64,000 nucleotides of DNA from Pedobacter fastidiosus (GTDB lineage: Bacteria > Bacteroidota > Bacteroidia > Sphingobacteriales > Sphingobacteriaceae). The stretch is taken from assembly GCF_014306625.1 (NCBI RefSeq), contig NZ_JACRYL010000012.1, positions 124,001-188,000 of the forward strand, in the 5' to 3' direction. The notes beneath the pieces were generated by a model, which made no database searches, had not been told where the DNA came from, and saw nothing but the letters and a program-made list of their open reading frames with translations. The position numbers and the translations under genes were made by a program. This document shows positions 18,372 to 28,757 of the stretch, one piece after another. Position 1 is the first letter of the stretch. Each line of letters starts with the position of its first letter.

Positions 18372-21332
18372 TTACTCCAAAATCAAAATCAAACCTTTTC
18401 CTTTTTCTACAGGAATCGATTTTCCCTCGGGATAATTTCCAGCGACTTGAAACTTATCAATGCTTGGAGCTGAAATTTTTACTTTATCAGCGTTCAATCC
18501 CAATTTGCTCCAGTCTATAGTTAAATTCACTTTAACATCGCTTTCATACCAACTTGCAATCGCAATCATTGTTTTACCTTGTTTCTTATAAACTGTTGCC
18601 AATACTTTGGCATTATCGGTTTTAACCGGACAGTTTTCGCTCCAATAGCCAATCATAGTGGAACCTTTCATGCCAAAGCTATCCCAAACTTTCCATAATG
18701 GTTTTGGATCACTTCCTTCGCTCCAAGCCAATCTGCTTGTCATGCCATAAATCATTCCACGCCATTGGTTGCCATCATCCTGTAACATCTCTCCCATTAA
18801 ACCAAAAGGAATTCCGCTTACTTCCGTTAAAAAGAAATCGGGATTGTTTTTTTGGTAATCAAAATATTCTCCAAACCACAAGCGATTCAAATAAGGAAAG
18901 TGCTCCATATACAAGATGGCGCTGTTGTTAAATCCATCACTTTTATTGTATTGATTTGCGGAATGTAAATCGATAATTCCTGGGTGGCCGTTGCTTGTTA
19001 AAACACGTTTAACCCTTTTCATTGTCACCCTATCGAATGCAACATCATCTAAATAAACACCATCAATCCCTACGTTATTAGCCAACCAATTCATGCCTTC
19101 AACATAATAGTTGTGCCAGCGATTCATCCCGCTATTGATAATTGCGGCATCTTTAATTTCAGGTACAAACCATGCCGCAATGTAATTAGAATCCAAATGC
19201 TCCTGTAACCAGCTAAATCCACCGCCTTTACCGGGAGAATAAACTTCTGTACCTAAACTTCTTAAAGCTGGTAGTTCGTAAGCATGATTCGAAAGTTCGC
19301 GAACGGTGTTGTAAATTTTAACTTTTAATCCTTTAGAATGTGCTTCATCGATATAATTCTTCATTTTTTTCCATTCGATAAAAGGGTAATTTATCCAAGG
19401 ATTAATCGGCGTTGCATGATGAATGTTTACCACAGTTGCTCCGGTAGCTTTGATAGAATCCAGATCACCGTATTTGTGATAGAATCGATTCTGCCACTGA
19501 AAATCAGTATCAATTAAGTGGAAAGGCGTAATCAATAAATTGAAATTATAGTAAAGCACATCTCCCTTTTTCATGCTTCTTGCTCCAGTAAAATTATCGG
19601 CAAGCATTGAACTTCCTTTAACATTAATCTGGATTCCACCTTTATCTTCATTGCCCCAAGATTTTGGCAAAAGCAATGGCTTTTGCAAGTAGAAATTTGT
19701 GTTCAACGGACGAACATAATTCTCATCTCTTAAGTTATAATACAAGCCAGCATTTACGTTTCCAATCCAAACTGCATCTTGGTTTTTGTGCGCTACATCC
19801 CACTTCCATTTCACGGTATCCGGGCGAATACCACCCTTTTCACCTAATCCCATTAAATATTTTGTAGATCCCTTCTCAAAAGGAATATGGAAATCAACGT
19901 TACTAAAGTTAACATCATTTAGTGCCGTAACCTTTACCACATAATGCACATAACCATCAAACTCCAGAGCACCTTCCAATTCCATTTTTAAATTGGTAGA
20001 AGTATTGGTAGAAGTCCACTTTACTGTACCGGCTTCCTTGCTAGTAATCTTGAAATCACTAGGCGTAAATTTTTCTTGTGTTTTAGGTGTATTATAAAAG
20101 TGAAAGTGAATCGGTTCTGCCAACAAATTATTGGGTTTATCGGTGTAGGCAGTCATTTCCGAATTGAAAAATGTTTGAATCTGTTTAGGAAATCCATCAG
20201 TATTAATTTCGAATTTTCTACCCAACAAAGAAATCACATTTCCATCAACTGATAAGGGCGTATAAGGTGCAACAACCGTATTAGCTTGTGCCAAAGTAGA
20301 ATTTAGCCAAGTTAAACGTGTTTGTTTATTGGGTGTTCCAACACCTGCATCTGTTAAAGTTTGATTTCCAACTGTTAATTTTACATCAATTACTTTCGAT
20401 TTTCCGTTAGCTTTTACGGTAAATTTTCCATTATAAATACCTGCGATTGTTGTTTTTGGGATATCAACTGTAATCCACATCGGTTGTACTTTTCCTGTTG
20501 CCACATTTACAACCTCAGTTAAAGGTCTGTTATCGTAACTTGTTCCGTTGGTGTTTAAGCAATTGATAAATTTGGTTGAAATAGTTTTTCCTGTTGATGA
20601 TTTCAAATCGCCAAAAGTTACTCTAACATCCTGCAAATCTTTTAAGGCATAAACACCCAACTGAAATGAATAATTCTCGCCTTTACTTGCCGAACCCGCA
20701 AAAGTATTAACTATGCCCTTTTGCACCCATCTATAAGGCAAATCATTAAGCATTTTTATTGGAAACATTCTATCTTCCGGGAAGACAATAAAGGGATCTG
20801 CTTTATATTTAGATTTTAGAGCCTCTGTTTCCTTTACCGTGGCAATTATCTCCATCGGATAAAATGAATTAAATGCGTCGATAGATTGTGCCTCTAAAAC
20901 AGTAGAATTAATTGCAACCTGATTCGATTTACTTATTTTCTGAAGATCTGATTTCAAATAAACACCTTTCGGATAGTTGCTTCGCCCCTCATTTTTATAA
21001 GGCAGATAATAAACAAAGTATTTTCCTTTTGTTGGCGCTTCAAAATAAATATCGGCACTTTCTCTGCTGAAGTTATCCGTACCCAAAATAGAAACATTTT
21101 TACCATTAGCATCCTGAATAATAATTCTCTTCAATTCTGGATGCTTGTCTCTTCTACGCCAGTCTACTCTAGCATGTGCAATTTTGCCAGCACCGTTAAA
21201 TTGAATTACTACTCTTTGATTTCCTAATGAATCTGGATTCCAACTGTTGTTCCCGTTGGTGTATTTAAGAATTTGTGCACTAACAGATAATTGAAAAAGC
21301 ACCGTGATGAGTAGAAAAAGCCTAAATTTCAT
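18372..21332 (-). CDS. Secreted glycoside-hydrolase-like protein (DUF6067-type)
   Basis: A 986-residue exported protein with a signal peptide (1-19, ending SVSA). Residues about 25-130 look like a carbohydrate-binding-type beta domain (VVIQFNGAGKIAHARVDWRRRD). The middle is beta-rich, and the part from about 640 to 920 resembles a TIM-barrel glycosidase: NIHHATPINPWINYPF, KIYNTVRELSNHAYELPALRS, and GIDGVYLDDVAFDR, where the DD pair could be active-site acids. It is similar to the large Bacteroidota family annotated as glycoside hydrolase domain/DUF6067. The sugar is unknown and no SusC/SusD genes lie nearby. Confidence 0.8.
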   Translation of the reverse strand: MKFRLFLLITVLFQLSVSAQILKYTNGNNSWNPDSLGNQRVVIQFNGAGKIAHARVDWRRRDKHPELKRIIIQDANGKNVSILGTDNFSRESADIYFEAPTKGKYFVYYLPYKNEGRSNYPKGVYLKSDLQKISKSNQVAINSTVLEAQSIDAFNSFYPMEIIATVKETEALKSKYKADPFIVFPEDRMFPIKMLNDLPYRWVQKGIVNTFAGSASKGENYSFQLGVYALKDLQDVRVTFGDLKSSTGKTISTKFINCLNTNGTSYDNRPLTEVVNVATGKVQPMWITVDIPKTTIAGIYNGKFTVKANGKSKVIDVKLTVGNQTLTDAGVGTPNKQTRLTWLNSTLAQANTVVAPYTPLSVDGNVISLLGRKFEINTDGFPKQIQTFFNSEMTAYTDKPNNLLAEPIHFHFYNTPKTQEKFTPSDFKITSKEAGTVKWTSTNTSTNLKMELEGALEFDGYVHYVVKVTALNDVNFSNVDFHIPFEKGSTKYLMGLGEKGGIRPDTVKWKWDVAHKNQDAVWIGNVNAGLYYNLRDENYVRPLNTNFYLQKPLLLPKSWGNEDKGGIQINVKGSSMLADNFTGARSMKKGDVLYYNFNLLITPFHLIDTDFQWQNRFYHKYGDLDSIKATGATVVNIHHATPINPWINYPFIEWKKMKNYIDEAHSKGLKVKIYNTVRELSNHAYELPALRSLGTEVYSPGKGGGFSWLQEHLDSNYIAAWFVPEIKDAAIINSGMNRWHNYYVEGMNWLANNVGIDGVYLDDVAFDRVTMKRVKRVLTSNGHPGIIDLHSANQYNKSDGFNNSAILYMEHFPYLNRLWFGEYFDYQKNNPDFFLTEVSGIPFGLMGEMLQDDGNQWRGMIYGMTSRLAWSEGSDPKPLWKVWDSFGMKGSTMIGYWSENCPVKTDNAKVLATVYKKQGKTMIAIASWYESDVKVNLTIDWSKLGLNADKVKISAPSIDKFQVAGNYPEGKSIPVEKGKGLILILE

Positions 21333-21498
21333 TTCGAATTTGTTTTAGGCTAATTTATACATAGCATTGTTAAAAACCGTTATGTAATGAAAAAATGAGA
21401 CAAACGTTTGTTTAGTTAACTTATTTATGAATGGTTCTGCCGTTAGTATCTCTCATTATTGACAAATTAAGGTTTTACTCAAAATATAATGCACAAAA

Positions 21499-21526
21499 AA
21501 AATCCCGCTCTTTCGAACAGGATTTT
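21499..21526 (-). terminator. Terminator of the rplC-rplQ operon
   Basis: On the minus strand, a 12-base-pair stem (21515-21526 with 21499-21510) with loop GAAA, followed directly by at least six T residues. It lies 21 bases after the rplQ stop codon, and ends the long ribosomal transcript. Confidence 0.9.
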
Positions 21527-21547
21527 CTTAATCTTAAGGTGAATAAA

Positions 21548-22072
21548 TTATTCTCCTTTTGCTTCTTCAGTAGCAGGAGCTTCTTCAGCAGGAGCAACTT
21601 CTTCTGCAACTTCAGCTTTCGCTTCTGTAGCTTTAGGTGCAGTAGTAGCTTTACTTCTACCACGACGAGTTGTTTTCTTCTCTTCTTTAACTTCTACGTC
21701 ATTACCGTAAACTGTGTTGTAATCTACCAATTCAATTAATGCCATTTCAGCGTTATCACCTAAACGGTTATTTAATTTAATGATACGAGTATAACCACCT
21801 GGACGGTTTGCAACTTTCTCAGCAATTTCGCGGAATAAAATTGTTACTACTTCTTTATCTTGTAAGTAAGCAAATACTGTACGACGTGAGTGAGTTGTAT
21901 CATTTTTAGATTTAGTGATAATTGGCTCAACATATACACGTAAAGCTTTTGCTTTAGCTAAAGTTGTTGTAATTCTTTTGTGCAAAATAAGTGATGAAGC
22001 CATGTTAGCTAACATCGCCTTTCTGTGCGAGGTTGTTCTACCTAAGTGATTGTGTTTTTTACCGTGTCTCAT
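21548..22072 (-). CDS. rplQ: 50S ribosomal protein L17
   Basis: A 174-residue bL17, last gene of the operon. The first 115 or so residues are the conserved core, opening [12 protein letters not shown]. The remaining ~50 residues are a tail, first basic (TTRRGRSK) and then rich in Ala and Glu (repeats of [14 protein letters not shown] type), which should stay disordered on the ribosome surface. The ATG at 22072 is chosen because L17 begins MRHGKK. A start at 22108 would add 12 unrelated residues. It lies 135 bases after rpoA, with a hairpin between. Confidence 0.97.
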   Translation of the reverse strand: MRHGKKHNHLGRTTSHRKAMLANMASSLILHKRITTTLAKAKALRVYVEPIITKSKNDTTHSRRTVFAYLQDKEVVTILFREIAEKVANRPGGYTRIIKLNNRLGDNAEMALIELVDYNTVYGNDVEVKEEKKTTRRGRSKATTAPKATEAKAEVAEEVAPAEEAPATEEAKGE

Positions 22073-22161
22073 TTCGAGTGTTATAAGGTATATACCGTCT
22101 CTTTGCAATTAAGCTGAGGGAATTACATACCATGAAAAAATATTTATTTATAAGAAAGAGC

Positions 22162-22192
22162 TTTAATCTAGAGTTAATAACTCCAGATTAAA
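22162..22192 (-). other. Hairpin between rpoA and rplQ
   Basis: A 14-base stem with one mismatch (22162-22175 with 22179-22192) and a 3-base loop, 15 bases after the rpoA stop codon. There is no T run on the minus strand, so it is not a classic terminator. It may protect or process the upstream mRNA end. Confidence 0.7.
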
Positions 22193-22207
22193 GACTCCAA
22201 ACTAATC

Positions 22208-23200
22208 TTATTCTTCGTCTAATTTAAATTTAGACAGGTTCATACCGAATGATAAACCTTTTGATTTTACTAATTCTTGAATCTCTGTTAGAGATTTTTT
22301 ACCAAAGTTTCTGAATTTTAACATATCAGCAACATCGTAAGAAACTAAATCAGCTAAAGTACGAATGTCAGCAGCTTTTAAGCAGTTTAATGCTCTAACT
22401 GAAAGATCCATATCTACTAATTCAGTTTTAAGGATTTTACGCATATGTAAAATTTCCTCGTCAACTTCTTTAGTTTCTTCTTTTGCTTGAGATTCTAATA
22501 CCAAGTTCTCATCAGAGAATAACATAAAGTGTTGGATAAGAATCTTAGCCGCCTCTTTTAATGCTTCTTCTGGATGAATCGAACCATCAGTAGAAATATC
22601 TAATACCAATTTCTCATAATCCGTTTTCTGTTCAACACGGAAGTTTTCAATTGTGTATTTTACGTTTTTCATTGGCGTGTAGATCGAATCGATCGCGATA
22701 ACACCTACAACTGCATCAGCAACTTTATTTTCTTCAGCAGGAACATAACCACGACCTTTATTGATCGTTAATTCCACTTCTAAAGTAACAGATTTATCCA
22801 TGTTGCAAATAACATGCTCAGGATTCAAAACTGTAAAGTTGTTAGAGAATTTAGTAATATCACCAGCTTTGAACTGATCTTGACCATTAACAATGATGAA
22901 AACTTTCTCAGCATCACCAGAATCACCAGTTTTTTTGAAACGTACTTGTTTCAAGTTCAAAATGATATCAGTTAAATCTTCTACAACACCTTTCATGGTA
23001 GAAAACTCATGAGAAACGCCTGAAAAACGAATAGTAGTAATAGCATAACCTTCTAACGAAGAAAGTAATATTCTTCTTAAGGCATTACCAATTGTTACAC
23101 CGAAACCGGGCTCTAAAGGACGAAATTCAAATATGCCATCGAAATCAGTTGATTTCTGCATGATCACTTTGTCTGGTTTCTGAAATGCTAAAATTGCCAT
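22208..23200 (-). CDS. rpoA: RNA polymerase alpha subunit
   Basis: A 330-residue alpha subunit. The N-terminal domain (about 1-235) has the dimerisation signature [25 protein letters not shown]. The C-terminal domain (about 255-325) has the helix-hairpin-helix DNA-binding stretch [19 protein letters not shown] and [13 protein letters not shown]. It assembles the core polymerase and contacts promoters and activators. It sits between rpsD (85 bases before) and rplQ, the usual alpha-operon order. Confidence 0.98.
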   Translation of the reverse strand: MAILAFQKPDKVIMQKSTDFDGIFEFRPLEPGFGVTIGNALRRILLSSLEGYAITTIRFSGVSHEFSTMKGVVEDLTDIILNLKQVRFKKTGDSGDAEKVFIIVNGQDQFKAGDITKFSNNFTVLNPEHVICNMDKSVTLEVELTINKGRGYVPAEENKVADAVVGVIAIDSIYTPMKNVKYTIENFRVEQKTDYEKLVLDISTDGSIHPEEALKEAAKILIQHFMLFSDENLVLESQAKEETKEVDEEILHMRKILKTELVDMDLSVRALNCLKAADIRTLADLVSYDVADMLKFRNFGKKSLTEIQELVKSKGLSFGMNLSKFKLDEE

Positions 23201-23246
23201 TTATATTTTTTTAAATTCGTTATTGAATATATAGTAACATGAAAAA

Positions 23247-23275
23247 AGTTAACTACCCTTTCGAGGTAATTAACT
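23247..23275 (-). other. Hairpin between rpsD and rpoA
   Basis: An 11-base stem with one mismatch (23247-23257 with 23265-23275) and a 7-base loop, 10 bases after the rpsD stop codon. It has no T run on the minus strand. Confidence 0.6.
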
Positions 23276-23285
23276 AGATCATTTA

Positions 23286-23894
23286 TTACTTTGAGTATAA
23301 CTCGATGATTAAGTTTTCCTTAATGTTTTCAGGAATCTCGTCGCGTTGAGGATAAGTTAAGAACTTACCTGTTAACTCGCTAGCATTCCACTCTAACCAA
23401 GCAAATTTGTTAATTGTTCTGCCTGCAACTGAGTTACTAATTGATTCTAAAGATTTAGATTTTTCACGAACCGCAATCACATCACCAGCTTTTAACTGAT
23501 ATGAAGGGATATTTACAACTTCACCATTCACAGTTATGTGTTTATGGCTAACCAACTGGCGTGCACCAGAACGAGTTGTTGCAATACCTAAACGGTACAC
23601 TGCATTATCTAAACGTGCTTCTAATAGTTGAAGTAGGTTATCACCTGTGATACCTGCACGTGAAGATGCTTTTTTAAACAAGTTACTGAACTGTTTTTCT
23701 AATACACCATAAGTGTATTTTACTTTTTGTTTCTCCATTAACTGGATAGCATATTCAGATTGTTTACCTCTTCTTTTTGATGAGCCATGTTGCCCAGGAG
23801 GATAGTTTTTTCTGTCTAACACTTTATCAGGACCGAAGATTGGTTCTCTGAATTTACGTGCAATTTTACTTTTGGGGCCTGTATATCTTGCCAT
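23286..23894 (-). CDS. rpsD: 30S ribosomal protein S4
   Basis: A 202-residue uS4. The S4 RNA-binding domain is at about residues 92-155 ([20 protein letters not shown] then [10 protein letters not shown]). The N terminus [19 protein letters not shown] lacks the zinc-binding cysteines found in some S4 proteins. In many bacteria S4 represses its own operon by binding the mRNA leader; nothing in this stretch proves that here. It follows rpsK by 61 bases. Confidence 0.98.
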   Translation of the reverse strand: MARYTGPKSKIARKFREPIFGPDKVLDRKNYPPGQHGSSKRRGKQSEYAIQLMEKQKVKYTYGVLEKQFSNLFKKASSRAGITGDNLLQLLEARLDNAVYRLGIATTRSGARQLVSHKHITVNGEVVNIPSYQLKAGDVIAVREKSKSLESISNSVAGRTINKFAWLEWNASELTGKFLTYPQRDEIPENIKENLIIELYSK

Positions 23895-23955
23895 TTTTTT
23901 CTGTTTTTAAAGTATCATTCAACCTGTAGCTGAAGATTCTTAGCTTTAAAATTAA

Positions 23956-24345
23956 TTAAACTCTTCTCTTTTTAGGAGGACGACATCCGTTGTGTGGAAG
24001 TGGAGTGATATCTTTAATAGATAAAACTTCAATACCTGCTACTTGTAAAGTTCTGATTGCAGATTCACGACCTGAACCTGGACCTTTTACAAATACTTCA
24101 ACTTTACGTAAACCTAAGTCAAACGCAACTTTACCGCAATCAGATGCCGCTTGACCAGCTGCATATGGCGTGTTCTTTTTAGAACCTTTAAAGCCCATTT
24201 TACCAGCTGAAGACCAAGAAATGGTTTGTCCGCTGTTGTTTGTTAATGTAATGATGATGTTGTTGAATGTAGCATTAACATGAGCCTGACCAACAGACTC
24301 AATTACAACGATACGTTTTTTGGTTACTTTTTTACTCTTAGCCAT
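23956..24345 (-). CDS. rpsK: 30S ribosomal protein S11
   Basis: A 129-residue uS11, full length. It shows [21 protein letters not shown] and the C-terminal [15 protein letters not shown] that reaches the mRNA exit side of the platform. It lies downstream of rpsM after a longer-than-usual 137-base gap that holds a perfect 12-base inverted repeat. Confidence 0.98.
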   Translation of the reverse strand: MAKSKKVTKKRIVVIESVGQAHVNATFNNIIITLTNNSGQTISWSSAGKMGFKGSKKNTPYAAGQAASDCGKVAFDLGLRKVEVFVKGPGSGRESAIRTLQVAGIEVLSIKDITPLPHNGCRPPKKRRV

Positions 24346-24434
24346 TTTTGCTTTTAGATTTTAGATGTGAGACTTGAGATAGAAGATTTTCTCTATCCCG
24401 GCACTCGGCATCCTATTTTTTATCTTTTTAATCC

Positions 24435-24477
24435 AGATCTGAGTTTAAGATAATTAAAACATCCAAAACTCAGATCT
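24435..24477 (-). other. Perfect inverted repeat between rpsM and rpsK
   Basis: Perfect 12-base arms, agatctgagttt at 24435-24446 and its complement at 24466-24477, loop 19 bases, 5 bases after the rpsM stop codon. No T run follows on the minus strand. The rest of the 137-base gap has no recognisable content. Confidence 0.75.
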
Positions 24478-24482
24478 ATCTA

Positions 24483-24860
24483 TTATTTAGTAGCTTTTTT
24501 CTTGTTAGCAACTGTTTTTCTCTTACCCTTACGAGTACGAGAGTTGTTTTTAGTACGCTGACCACGAGAAGGTAAACCTTTTCTGTGACGTAAACCACGG
24601 TAACAACCAATATCCATTAAACGTTTGATGTTTAATTGAACCTCTGAACGTAAAGCACCTTCTACTTTAATTTCATCGTTAATCATTGTACGGATTGCTG
24701 ATAATTCATCATCAGACCAGTCTTGTACTTTTTTGTTAAGGTCGATACCTGCAGTAGTTAAAATACGTTGTGCAGTTGTTTTACCTATACCATAGATATA
24801 AGTCAAACCAATCTCTCCTCTTTTGTTTCTTGGTAAATCAATACCTGAAATCCTTGCCAT
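24483..24860 (-). CDS. rpsM: 30S ribosomal protein S13
   Basis: A 125-residue uS13. The H2TH-type N-terminal domain reads [21 protein letters not shown], and the basic tail (residues about 95-125) has [16 protein letters not shown], which contacts tRNA and the head of the 30S subunit. It starts 71 bases after rpmJ. Confidence 0.98.
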   Translation of the reverse strand: MARISGIDLPRNKRGEIGLTYIYGIGKTTAQRILTTAGIDLNKKVQDWSDDELSAIRTMINDEIKVEGALRSEVQLNIKRLMDIGCYRGLRHRKGLPSRGQRTKNNSRTRKGKRKTVANKKKATK

Positions 24861-24931
24861 ATTTATTTTATGTTTTTAAGTAATTCCGAACGGCGGGCAA
24901 CCGTTGTACGGTACATTACAATATTTTTTAA

Positions 24932-25048
24932 TTACCCTTGACGTTGCTTGTATTTAGGATTTTTCTTGTTGATTACGTAAAGTTTACCTTTACGGCGAAT
25001 AATCTTACAATCAGCGCTACGTTTTTTAATTGATGATCTAACTTTCAT
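24932..25048 (-). CDS. rpmJ: 50S ribosomal protein L36 (zinc-free form)
   Basis: A 38-residue bL36 read from the minus strand: it begins [16 protein letters not shown] and ends NPKYKQRQG, then TAA. The usual zinc-binding CxxC...C...H set is reduced to a single Cys at position 14, so this is the C-minus, zinc-independent type. It starts 1 base after the infA stop codon, the normal infA-rpmJ arrangement. Confidence 0.95.
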   Translation of the reverse strand: MKVRSSIKKRSADCKIIRRKGKLYVINKKNPKYKQRQG

Positions 25049-25049
25049 T

Positions 25050-25268
25050 TTATTTATATCTATAAGTGATGCGACCTTTTGTTAAATCATACGGCGACAT
25101 CTCTAATTTTACTTTATCCCCAGGAAGAATTTTGATGTAGTGCATCCTCATCTTTCCTGAAATGTGGGCAATAATCTCATGTCCGTTCTCGAGTTCAACT
25201 CTAAACATCGCATTTGATAATGCTTCTCTTATTACTCCGTCTTGTTCAATTGAGGCTTGTTTAGCCAT
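25050..25268 (-). CDS. infA: Translation initiation factor IF-1
   Basis: A 72-residue OB-fold protein. It has [34 protein letters not shown] and ends [12 protein letters not shown], a full-length IF-1. It binds the A site of the 30S subunit with IF-2 and IF-3 during initiation. It lies between map (71 bases) and rpmJ (1 base). Confidence 0.98.
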   Translation of the reverse strand: MAKQASIEQDGVIREALSNAMFRVELENGHEIIAHISGKMRMHYIKILPGDKVKLEMSPYDLTKGRITYRYK

Positions 25269-25339
25269 ATTTTGTTGATTGTTACTTAATTAGCTGCTTC
25301 TAAACAGGGTTGCAAAATTAAATAAAAAATTTTACTTTT

Positions 25340-26125
25340 TTATTTTTTTTGTTGTAAAACTTCTTCTATTAAAGAAAAGGTTGATAGAACGTCTGCTTTG
25401 CCCCTTTTTATCGCCACTGTGTGCTCAAAATGTGCTGATGGTTTATTGTCTTTACTTGTTACTGTCCATCCATCATTATGAAATTTAATACCTGCAACGC
25501 CTGCATTAATCATTGGCTCAATTGCGATAACCATTCCTTCTTCAAGTTTTGGTCCGCTACCACGCTTTCCATAATTCGGAACTTCAGGTTTCTCATGAAG
25601 CTTTACTCCAACACCATGTCCTACTAACTCTCTTACTACACCAAATCCATTGGCTTCTGCATATTGTTGAATGGCAAAACCCATATCTCCAGTACGCATA
25701 CCTACTACTGCTTTCTCTACTCCCAATTCCAAACAACGTTTGGTAACTTCAACAAGTTTCTGTTTTTCAGCATCTATTTCTCCTATCGAGAAAGTATAAG
25801 CTGAATCGCCAAAATAATTGTTTTTAATTACCCCACAATCAACTGAAATTAAATCACCTTCTTGGATTACATATTTACTTGGAAAACCATGAACCACTTG
25901 TTCATTTGGTGAAATACATAAAGAGTTTGGAAAGCCGTTATAATTTAAAAATGCAGGGATTGCCCCGTGATCACTAATAAACTCATAAGCTAACTTATCC
26001 AACTCTATTGTTGTCATGCCTGCTTTAATTACCTTTGCCACTTCGGCTAAAGTTTTTGAAACAAGTAAAGAACTTTCTCTTATTAACTCAATCTCATCAA
26101 GAGATTTGTAATAAATTTTGGACAT
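25340..26125 (-). CDS. map: Methionine aminopeptidase, type I
   Basis: A 261-residue pita-bread-fold metallopeptidase that removes the initiator methionine from nascent chains. The five metal ligands are visible: Asp in SVDCGV, Asp in FGDSAYTF, His in GHGVGVKLHE, Glu in AIEPMI, and Glu in FEHTVAI. There is no N-terminal zinc-finger extension. It lies 10 bases after secY, the usual place in Bacteroidota. Confidence 0.97.
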   Translation of the reverse strand: MSKIYYKSLDEIELIRESSLLVSKTLAEVAKVIKAGMTTIELDKLAYEFISDHGAIPAFLNYNGFPNSLCISPNEQVVHGFPSKYVIQEGDLISVDCGVIKNNYFGDSAYTFSIGEIDAEKQKLVEVTKRCLELGVEKAVVGMRTGDMGFAIQQYAEANGFGVVRELVGHGVGVKLHEKPEVPNYGKRGSGPKLEEGMVIAIEPMINAGVAGIKFHNDGWTVTSKDNKPSAHFEHTVAIKRGKADVLSTFSLIEEVLQQKK

Positions 26126-26135
26126 TCCTTTGGTT

Positions 26136-27476
26136 CTATAACGCTGCGTTGCTACTTGCTGCAGGAATCCCTGTTCTGCCAGTAACTCTACCCGTTTTCA
26201 TTAAACCATCGTAGTGACGCATTAATAGATAACTTTCAATTTGTTGTAAAGTATCTAAAACTACACCTACTAAAATTAATAATGAAGTACCTCCAAAGAA
26301 GTGAGCAAACTCTTGCTTAATACCAAATTTAACTGCTAGCGAAGGTAATATTGCTATGATCGCTAAAAATACCGCACCTGGAAAAGTGATTTTTGAGATT
26401 ACATCATCAATAAAAGTTGATGTTGCAAAACCCGGTTTAACGCCTGGGATAAAACCACCATTTTTCTTCATATCATCACTCATTTGAGTGGGATTTACTG
26501 TAATTGCAGTGTAGAAGAAAGTAAATGCGATAATTAAAAACGCGAACGTTAAGCTGTAAGCCAACGATGTTGTGTTGCTAAATTGAATTAACCATGAACC
26601 TTGTAAAGAAGGAACAAATTGCATTAAAGCACCTGGAATAAACATTAGCGCTTGTGCAAAAATGATTGGCATAACACCAGCTGCATTAACCTTTAAAGGA
26701 ATGTACTGACGAACACCACCAAACTGGCGGTTACCAACAATTTTTTTAGCGTATTGTACAGGTACTTTACGTACACCTTGAACAATTAAAATGGTAAACA
26801 TTACAACTGCAAATAAAGCAACAATCTCTAAAACTAATGCAACCGGGCCACCACCTTCACTAGATGAACCAACACGGGCACTAAATTCTTGACTAATTGC
26901 AACAGGTAAACGAGCAATAATACCAACCATAATGATTAGTGATGTACCGTTACCAATACCTTTATCAGTAATTTTTTCACCTAACCACATTACAAATAAT
27001 GTACCTGCCGTTAATACAAACGTAGATAATACTAAGAATAATGTATTTGGTAATAAAATAGCTTCTGCCGGAACTTGAGTTTTAACGTAACCTACAGATT
27101 GAACGATCGTGATTGCTACCGTAAGGTAACGCGTAATCTGGTTCATTTTTTTTCTACCACTTTCGCCTTCTTTTTGCATTTTTTGGAAAGAAGGAACAGC
27201 AATACCTAATAGTTGCACCACGATAGATGCAGAGATATAAGGCATTACCCCCAAAGCCAAGATAGACACACGAGAGAAAGAACCTCCAGCAAACATATCT
27301 AGTAAGCCTAAGATTCCTGATTTTTCGTTATTGCCTAAAGCTGTTGGATCTACACCTGGTAAAACCACGTGAGATACGAAACGGTATACCAAAAGAATTA
27401 AGAGCGTAAACAATATACGCTCTTTTAATTCCTGAATTTTCCAGATATTACTTAAAGTAGTAAATAGCTTCTTCAT
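26136..27476 (-). CDS. secY: Protein translocase subunit SecY
   Basis: A 446-residue polytopic membrane protein with about ten helices, the channel of the Sec translocon. It shows the plug/TM2 region GLLDMFAGGSFSRVSILALGVMPYI and the C-terminal half GGFIPGVKPGFATSTFID. Its partners SecE and SecG are not in the window. It starts 8 bases after rplO and is followed by map. Confidence 0.97.
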   Translation of the reverse strand: MKKLFTTLSNIWKIQELKERILFTLLILLVYRFVSHVVLPGVDPTALGNNEKSGILGLLDMFAGGSFSRVSILALGVMPYISASIVVQLLGIAVPSFQKMQKEGESGRKKMNQITRYLTVAITIVQSVGYVKTQVPAEAILLPNTLFLVLSTFVLTAGTLFVMWLGEKITDKGIGNGTSLIIMVGIIARLPVAISQEFSARVGSSSEGGGPVALVLEIVALFAVVMFTILIVQGVRKVPVQYAKKIVGNRQFGGVRQYIPLKVNAAGVMPIIFAQALMFIPGALMQFVPSLQGSWLIQFSNTTSLAYSLTFAFLIIAFTFFYTAITVNPTQMSDDMKKNGGFIPGVKPGFATSTFIDDVISKITFPGAVFLAIIAILPSLAVKFGIKQEFAHFFGGTSLLILVGVVLDTLQQIESYLLMRHYDGLMKTGRVTGRTGIPAASSNAAL

Positions 27477-27484
27477 TTAATAAT

Positions 27485-27931
27485 TTACAATTTTACAATT
27501 GAACCACCTGCAGCTTCAATAGCTTTTTGTGCGGTTGCAGAAAACGCATGTGCTGTAATATCTAATTTTGCTTTTACTTCACCACGACCTAAAATTTTCA
27601 CTAAGTCATTTTTTGAAGCTAAACCATGCTCTTGCAAAGAAGCAAAATCGATTGTTGTTAAGCTAAATTTCTCAGCTAAGTTTTGTAGAACATCTAAGTT
27701 TACACCTACATATTCTGTACGGTTAATTGGTTTGAAACCAACCTTAGGCACACGACGTTGTAAAGGCATTTGACCACCTTCAAAACCGATTTTGGTTTTG
27801 TGACCTGAACGAGAACCCGCACCTTTGTGACCACGAGTTGATGTTCCACCACGACCTGAACCAGTACCACGACCAATTCTTTTGCTGTTTTTAACTGAAC
27901 CTGTAGCAGGTTTTAAATTACTTAAATTCAT
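27485..27931 (-). CDS. rplO: 50S ribosomal protein L15
   Basis: A 148-residue uL15. The N-terminal basic glycine-rich arm ([20 protein letters not shown]) threads into 23S rRNA. I choose the ATG at 27931 ([12 protein letters not shown]), the start used by the family. An upstream start would add 15 residues. It lies 105 bases after rpmD. Confidence 0.97.
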   Translation of the reverse strand: MNLSNLKPATGSVKNSKRIGRGTGSGRGGTSTRGHKGAGSRSGHKTKIGFEGGQMPLQRRVPKVGFKPINRTEYVGVNLDVLQNLAEKFSLTTIDFASLQEHGLASKNDLVKILGRGEVKAKLDITAHAFSATAQKAIEAAGGSIVKL

Positions 27932-27992
27932 TTTTTTGAATTTGTGTTGCCCTTCGCTTTCACTAAACAGGTGCAACGATTAAACGTATATA

Positions 27993-28026
27993 AAGGTAGT
28001 ACTGGATATTTCACCTATACTACCTT
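27993..28026 (-). other. Hairpin between rpmD and rplO
   Basis: A perfect 9-base stem, aaggtagta at 27993-28001 with tactacctt at 28018-28026, loop 16 bases, 10 bases after the rpmD stop codon. No T run follows on the minus strand. Confidence 0.65.
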
Positions 28027-28036
28027 CAAATAATTA

Positions 28037-28216
28037 CTAGATACTTTCGATTGCGATTAAATGATTCACTTTGCGAATCATTCCAATGATTTGTGGAGTA
28101 GCCTCAACTTCTACACTTTGGTTCATTTTAGATAAACCTAAAGCTTGAACTGTTCTTTTTTGGCGTTCGCTTCTATCGATAATACTTTTTACTTGTGTTA
28201 TTTTGATCTTAGCCAT
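28037..28216 (-). CDS. rpmD: 50S ribosomal protein L30
   Basis: A 59-residue uL30 read on the minus strand, beginning MAKIKITQVKSIIDRSERQK and ending VNHLIAIESI before TAG. It has the family's TQVKS...GLSKM pattern. It starts 4 bases after rpsE, in the standard spc-operon place between rpsE and rplO. Confidence 0.95.
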   Translation of the reverse strand: MAKIKITQVKSIIDRSERQKRTVQALGLSKMNQSVEVEATPQIIGMIRKVNHLIAIESI

Positions 28217-28220
28217 GATA

Positions 28221-28739
28221 TTATCCGTTAAATACTTTGTTTAAATCTATACCACGAGTTTGAGCAATTGTATAAGCATCACGCATTTTTGTTAATGCAT
28301 CAACAGTTGCTTTTACCACGTTGTGTGGGTTAGAAGAACCTTTAGATTTTGCCAATACGTTATGTACACCAGCACTTTCTAAAACTGCACGCATTGCACC
28401 ACCTGCAATTACACCTGTACCTACTGCTGCTGGTTTAATTAAAACAAAACCACCAGAGAATTTACCGATTTGCTCATGAGGAACAGTACCGTTCAAAATT
28501 GGAACTTTAACTAAGTTCTTTTTAGCATCATCCACACCTTTAGCGATTGCTTCAGTTACTTCTTTCGCTTTACCTAAACCGAAACCAACAACACCGTTTT
28601 CATCTCCAACAACAACAATTGCTGAGAAGCTGAAAGTACGACCGCCTTTAGTTACTTTGGCAACACGTTGTATACTAACCAAACGATCCTTTAATTCGAT
28701 ATCGGTGGTTTTTACTCTTTTTATATTGATAGTTGACAT
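28221..28739 (-). CDS. rpsE: 30S ribosomal protein S5
   Basis: A 172-residue uS5. The double-stranded-RNA-binding domain (about 15-80, [20 protein letters not shown] and [12 protein letters not shown]) is followed by the ribosomal S5 C-terminal domain with [20 protein letters not shown]. Changes at the S5-S4 interface alter decoding accuracy. It lies 18 bases after rplR. Confidence 0.98.
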   Translation of the reverse strand: MSTINIKRVKTTDIELKDRLVSIQRVAKVTKGGRTFSFSAIVVVGDENGVVGFGLGKAKEVTEAIAKGVDDAKKNLVKVPILNGTVPHEQIGKFSGGFVLIKPAAVGTGVIAGGAMRAVLESAGVHNVLAKSKGSSNPHNVVKATVDALTKMRDAYTIAQTRGIDLNKVFNG

Positions 28740-28757
28740 CTTACTTATTTCTTCAGA

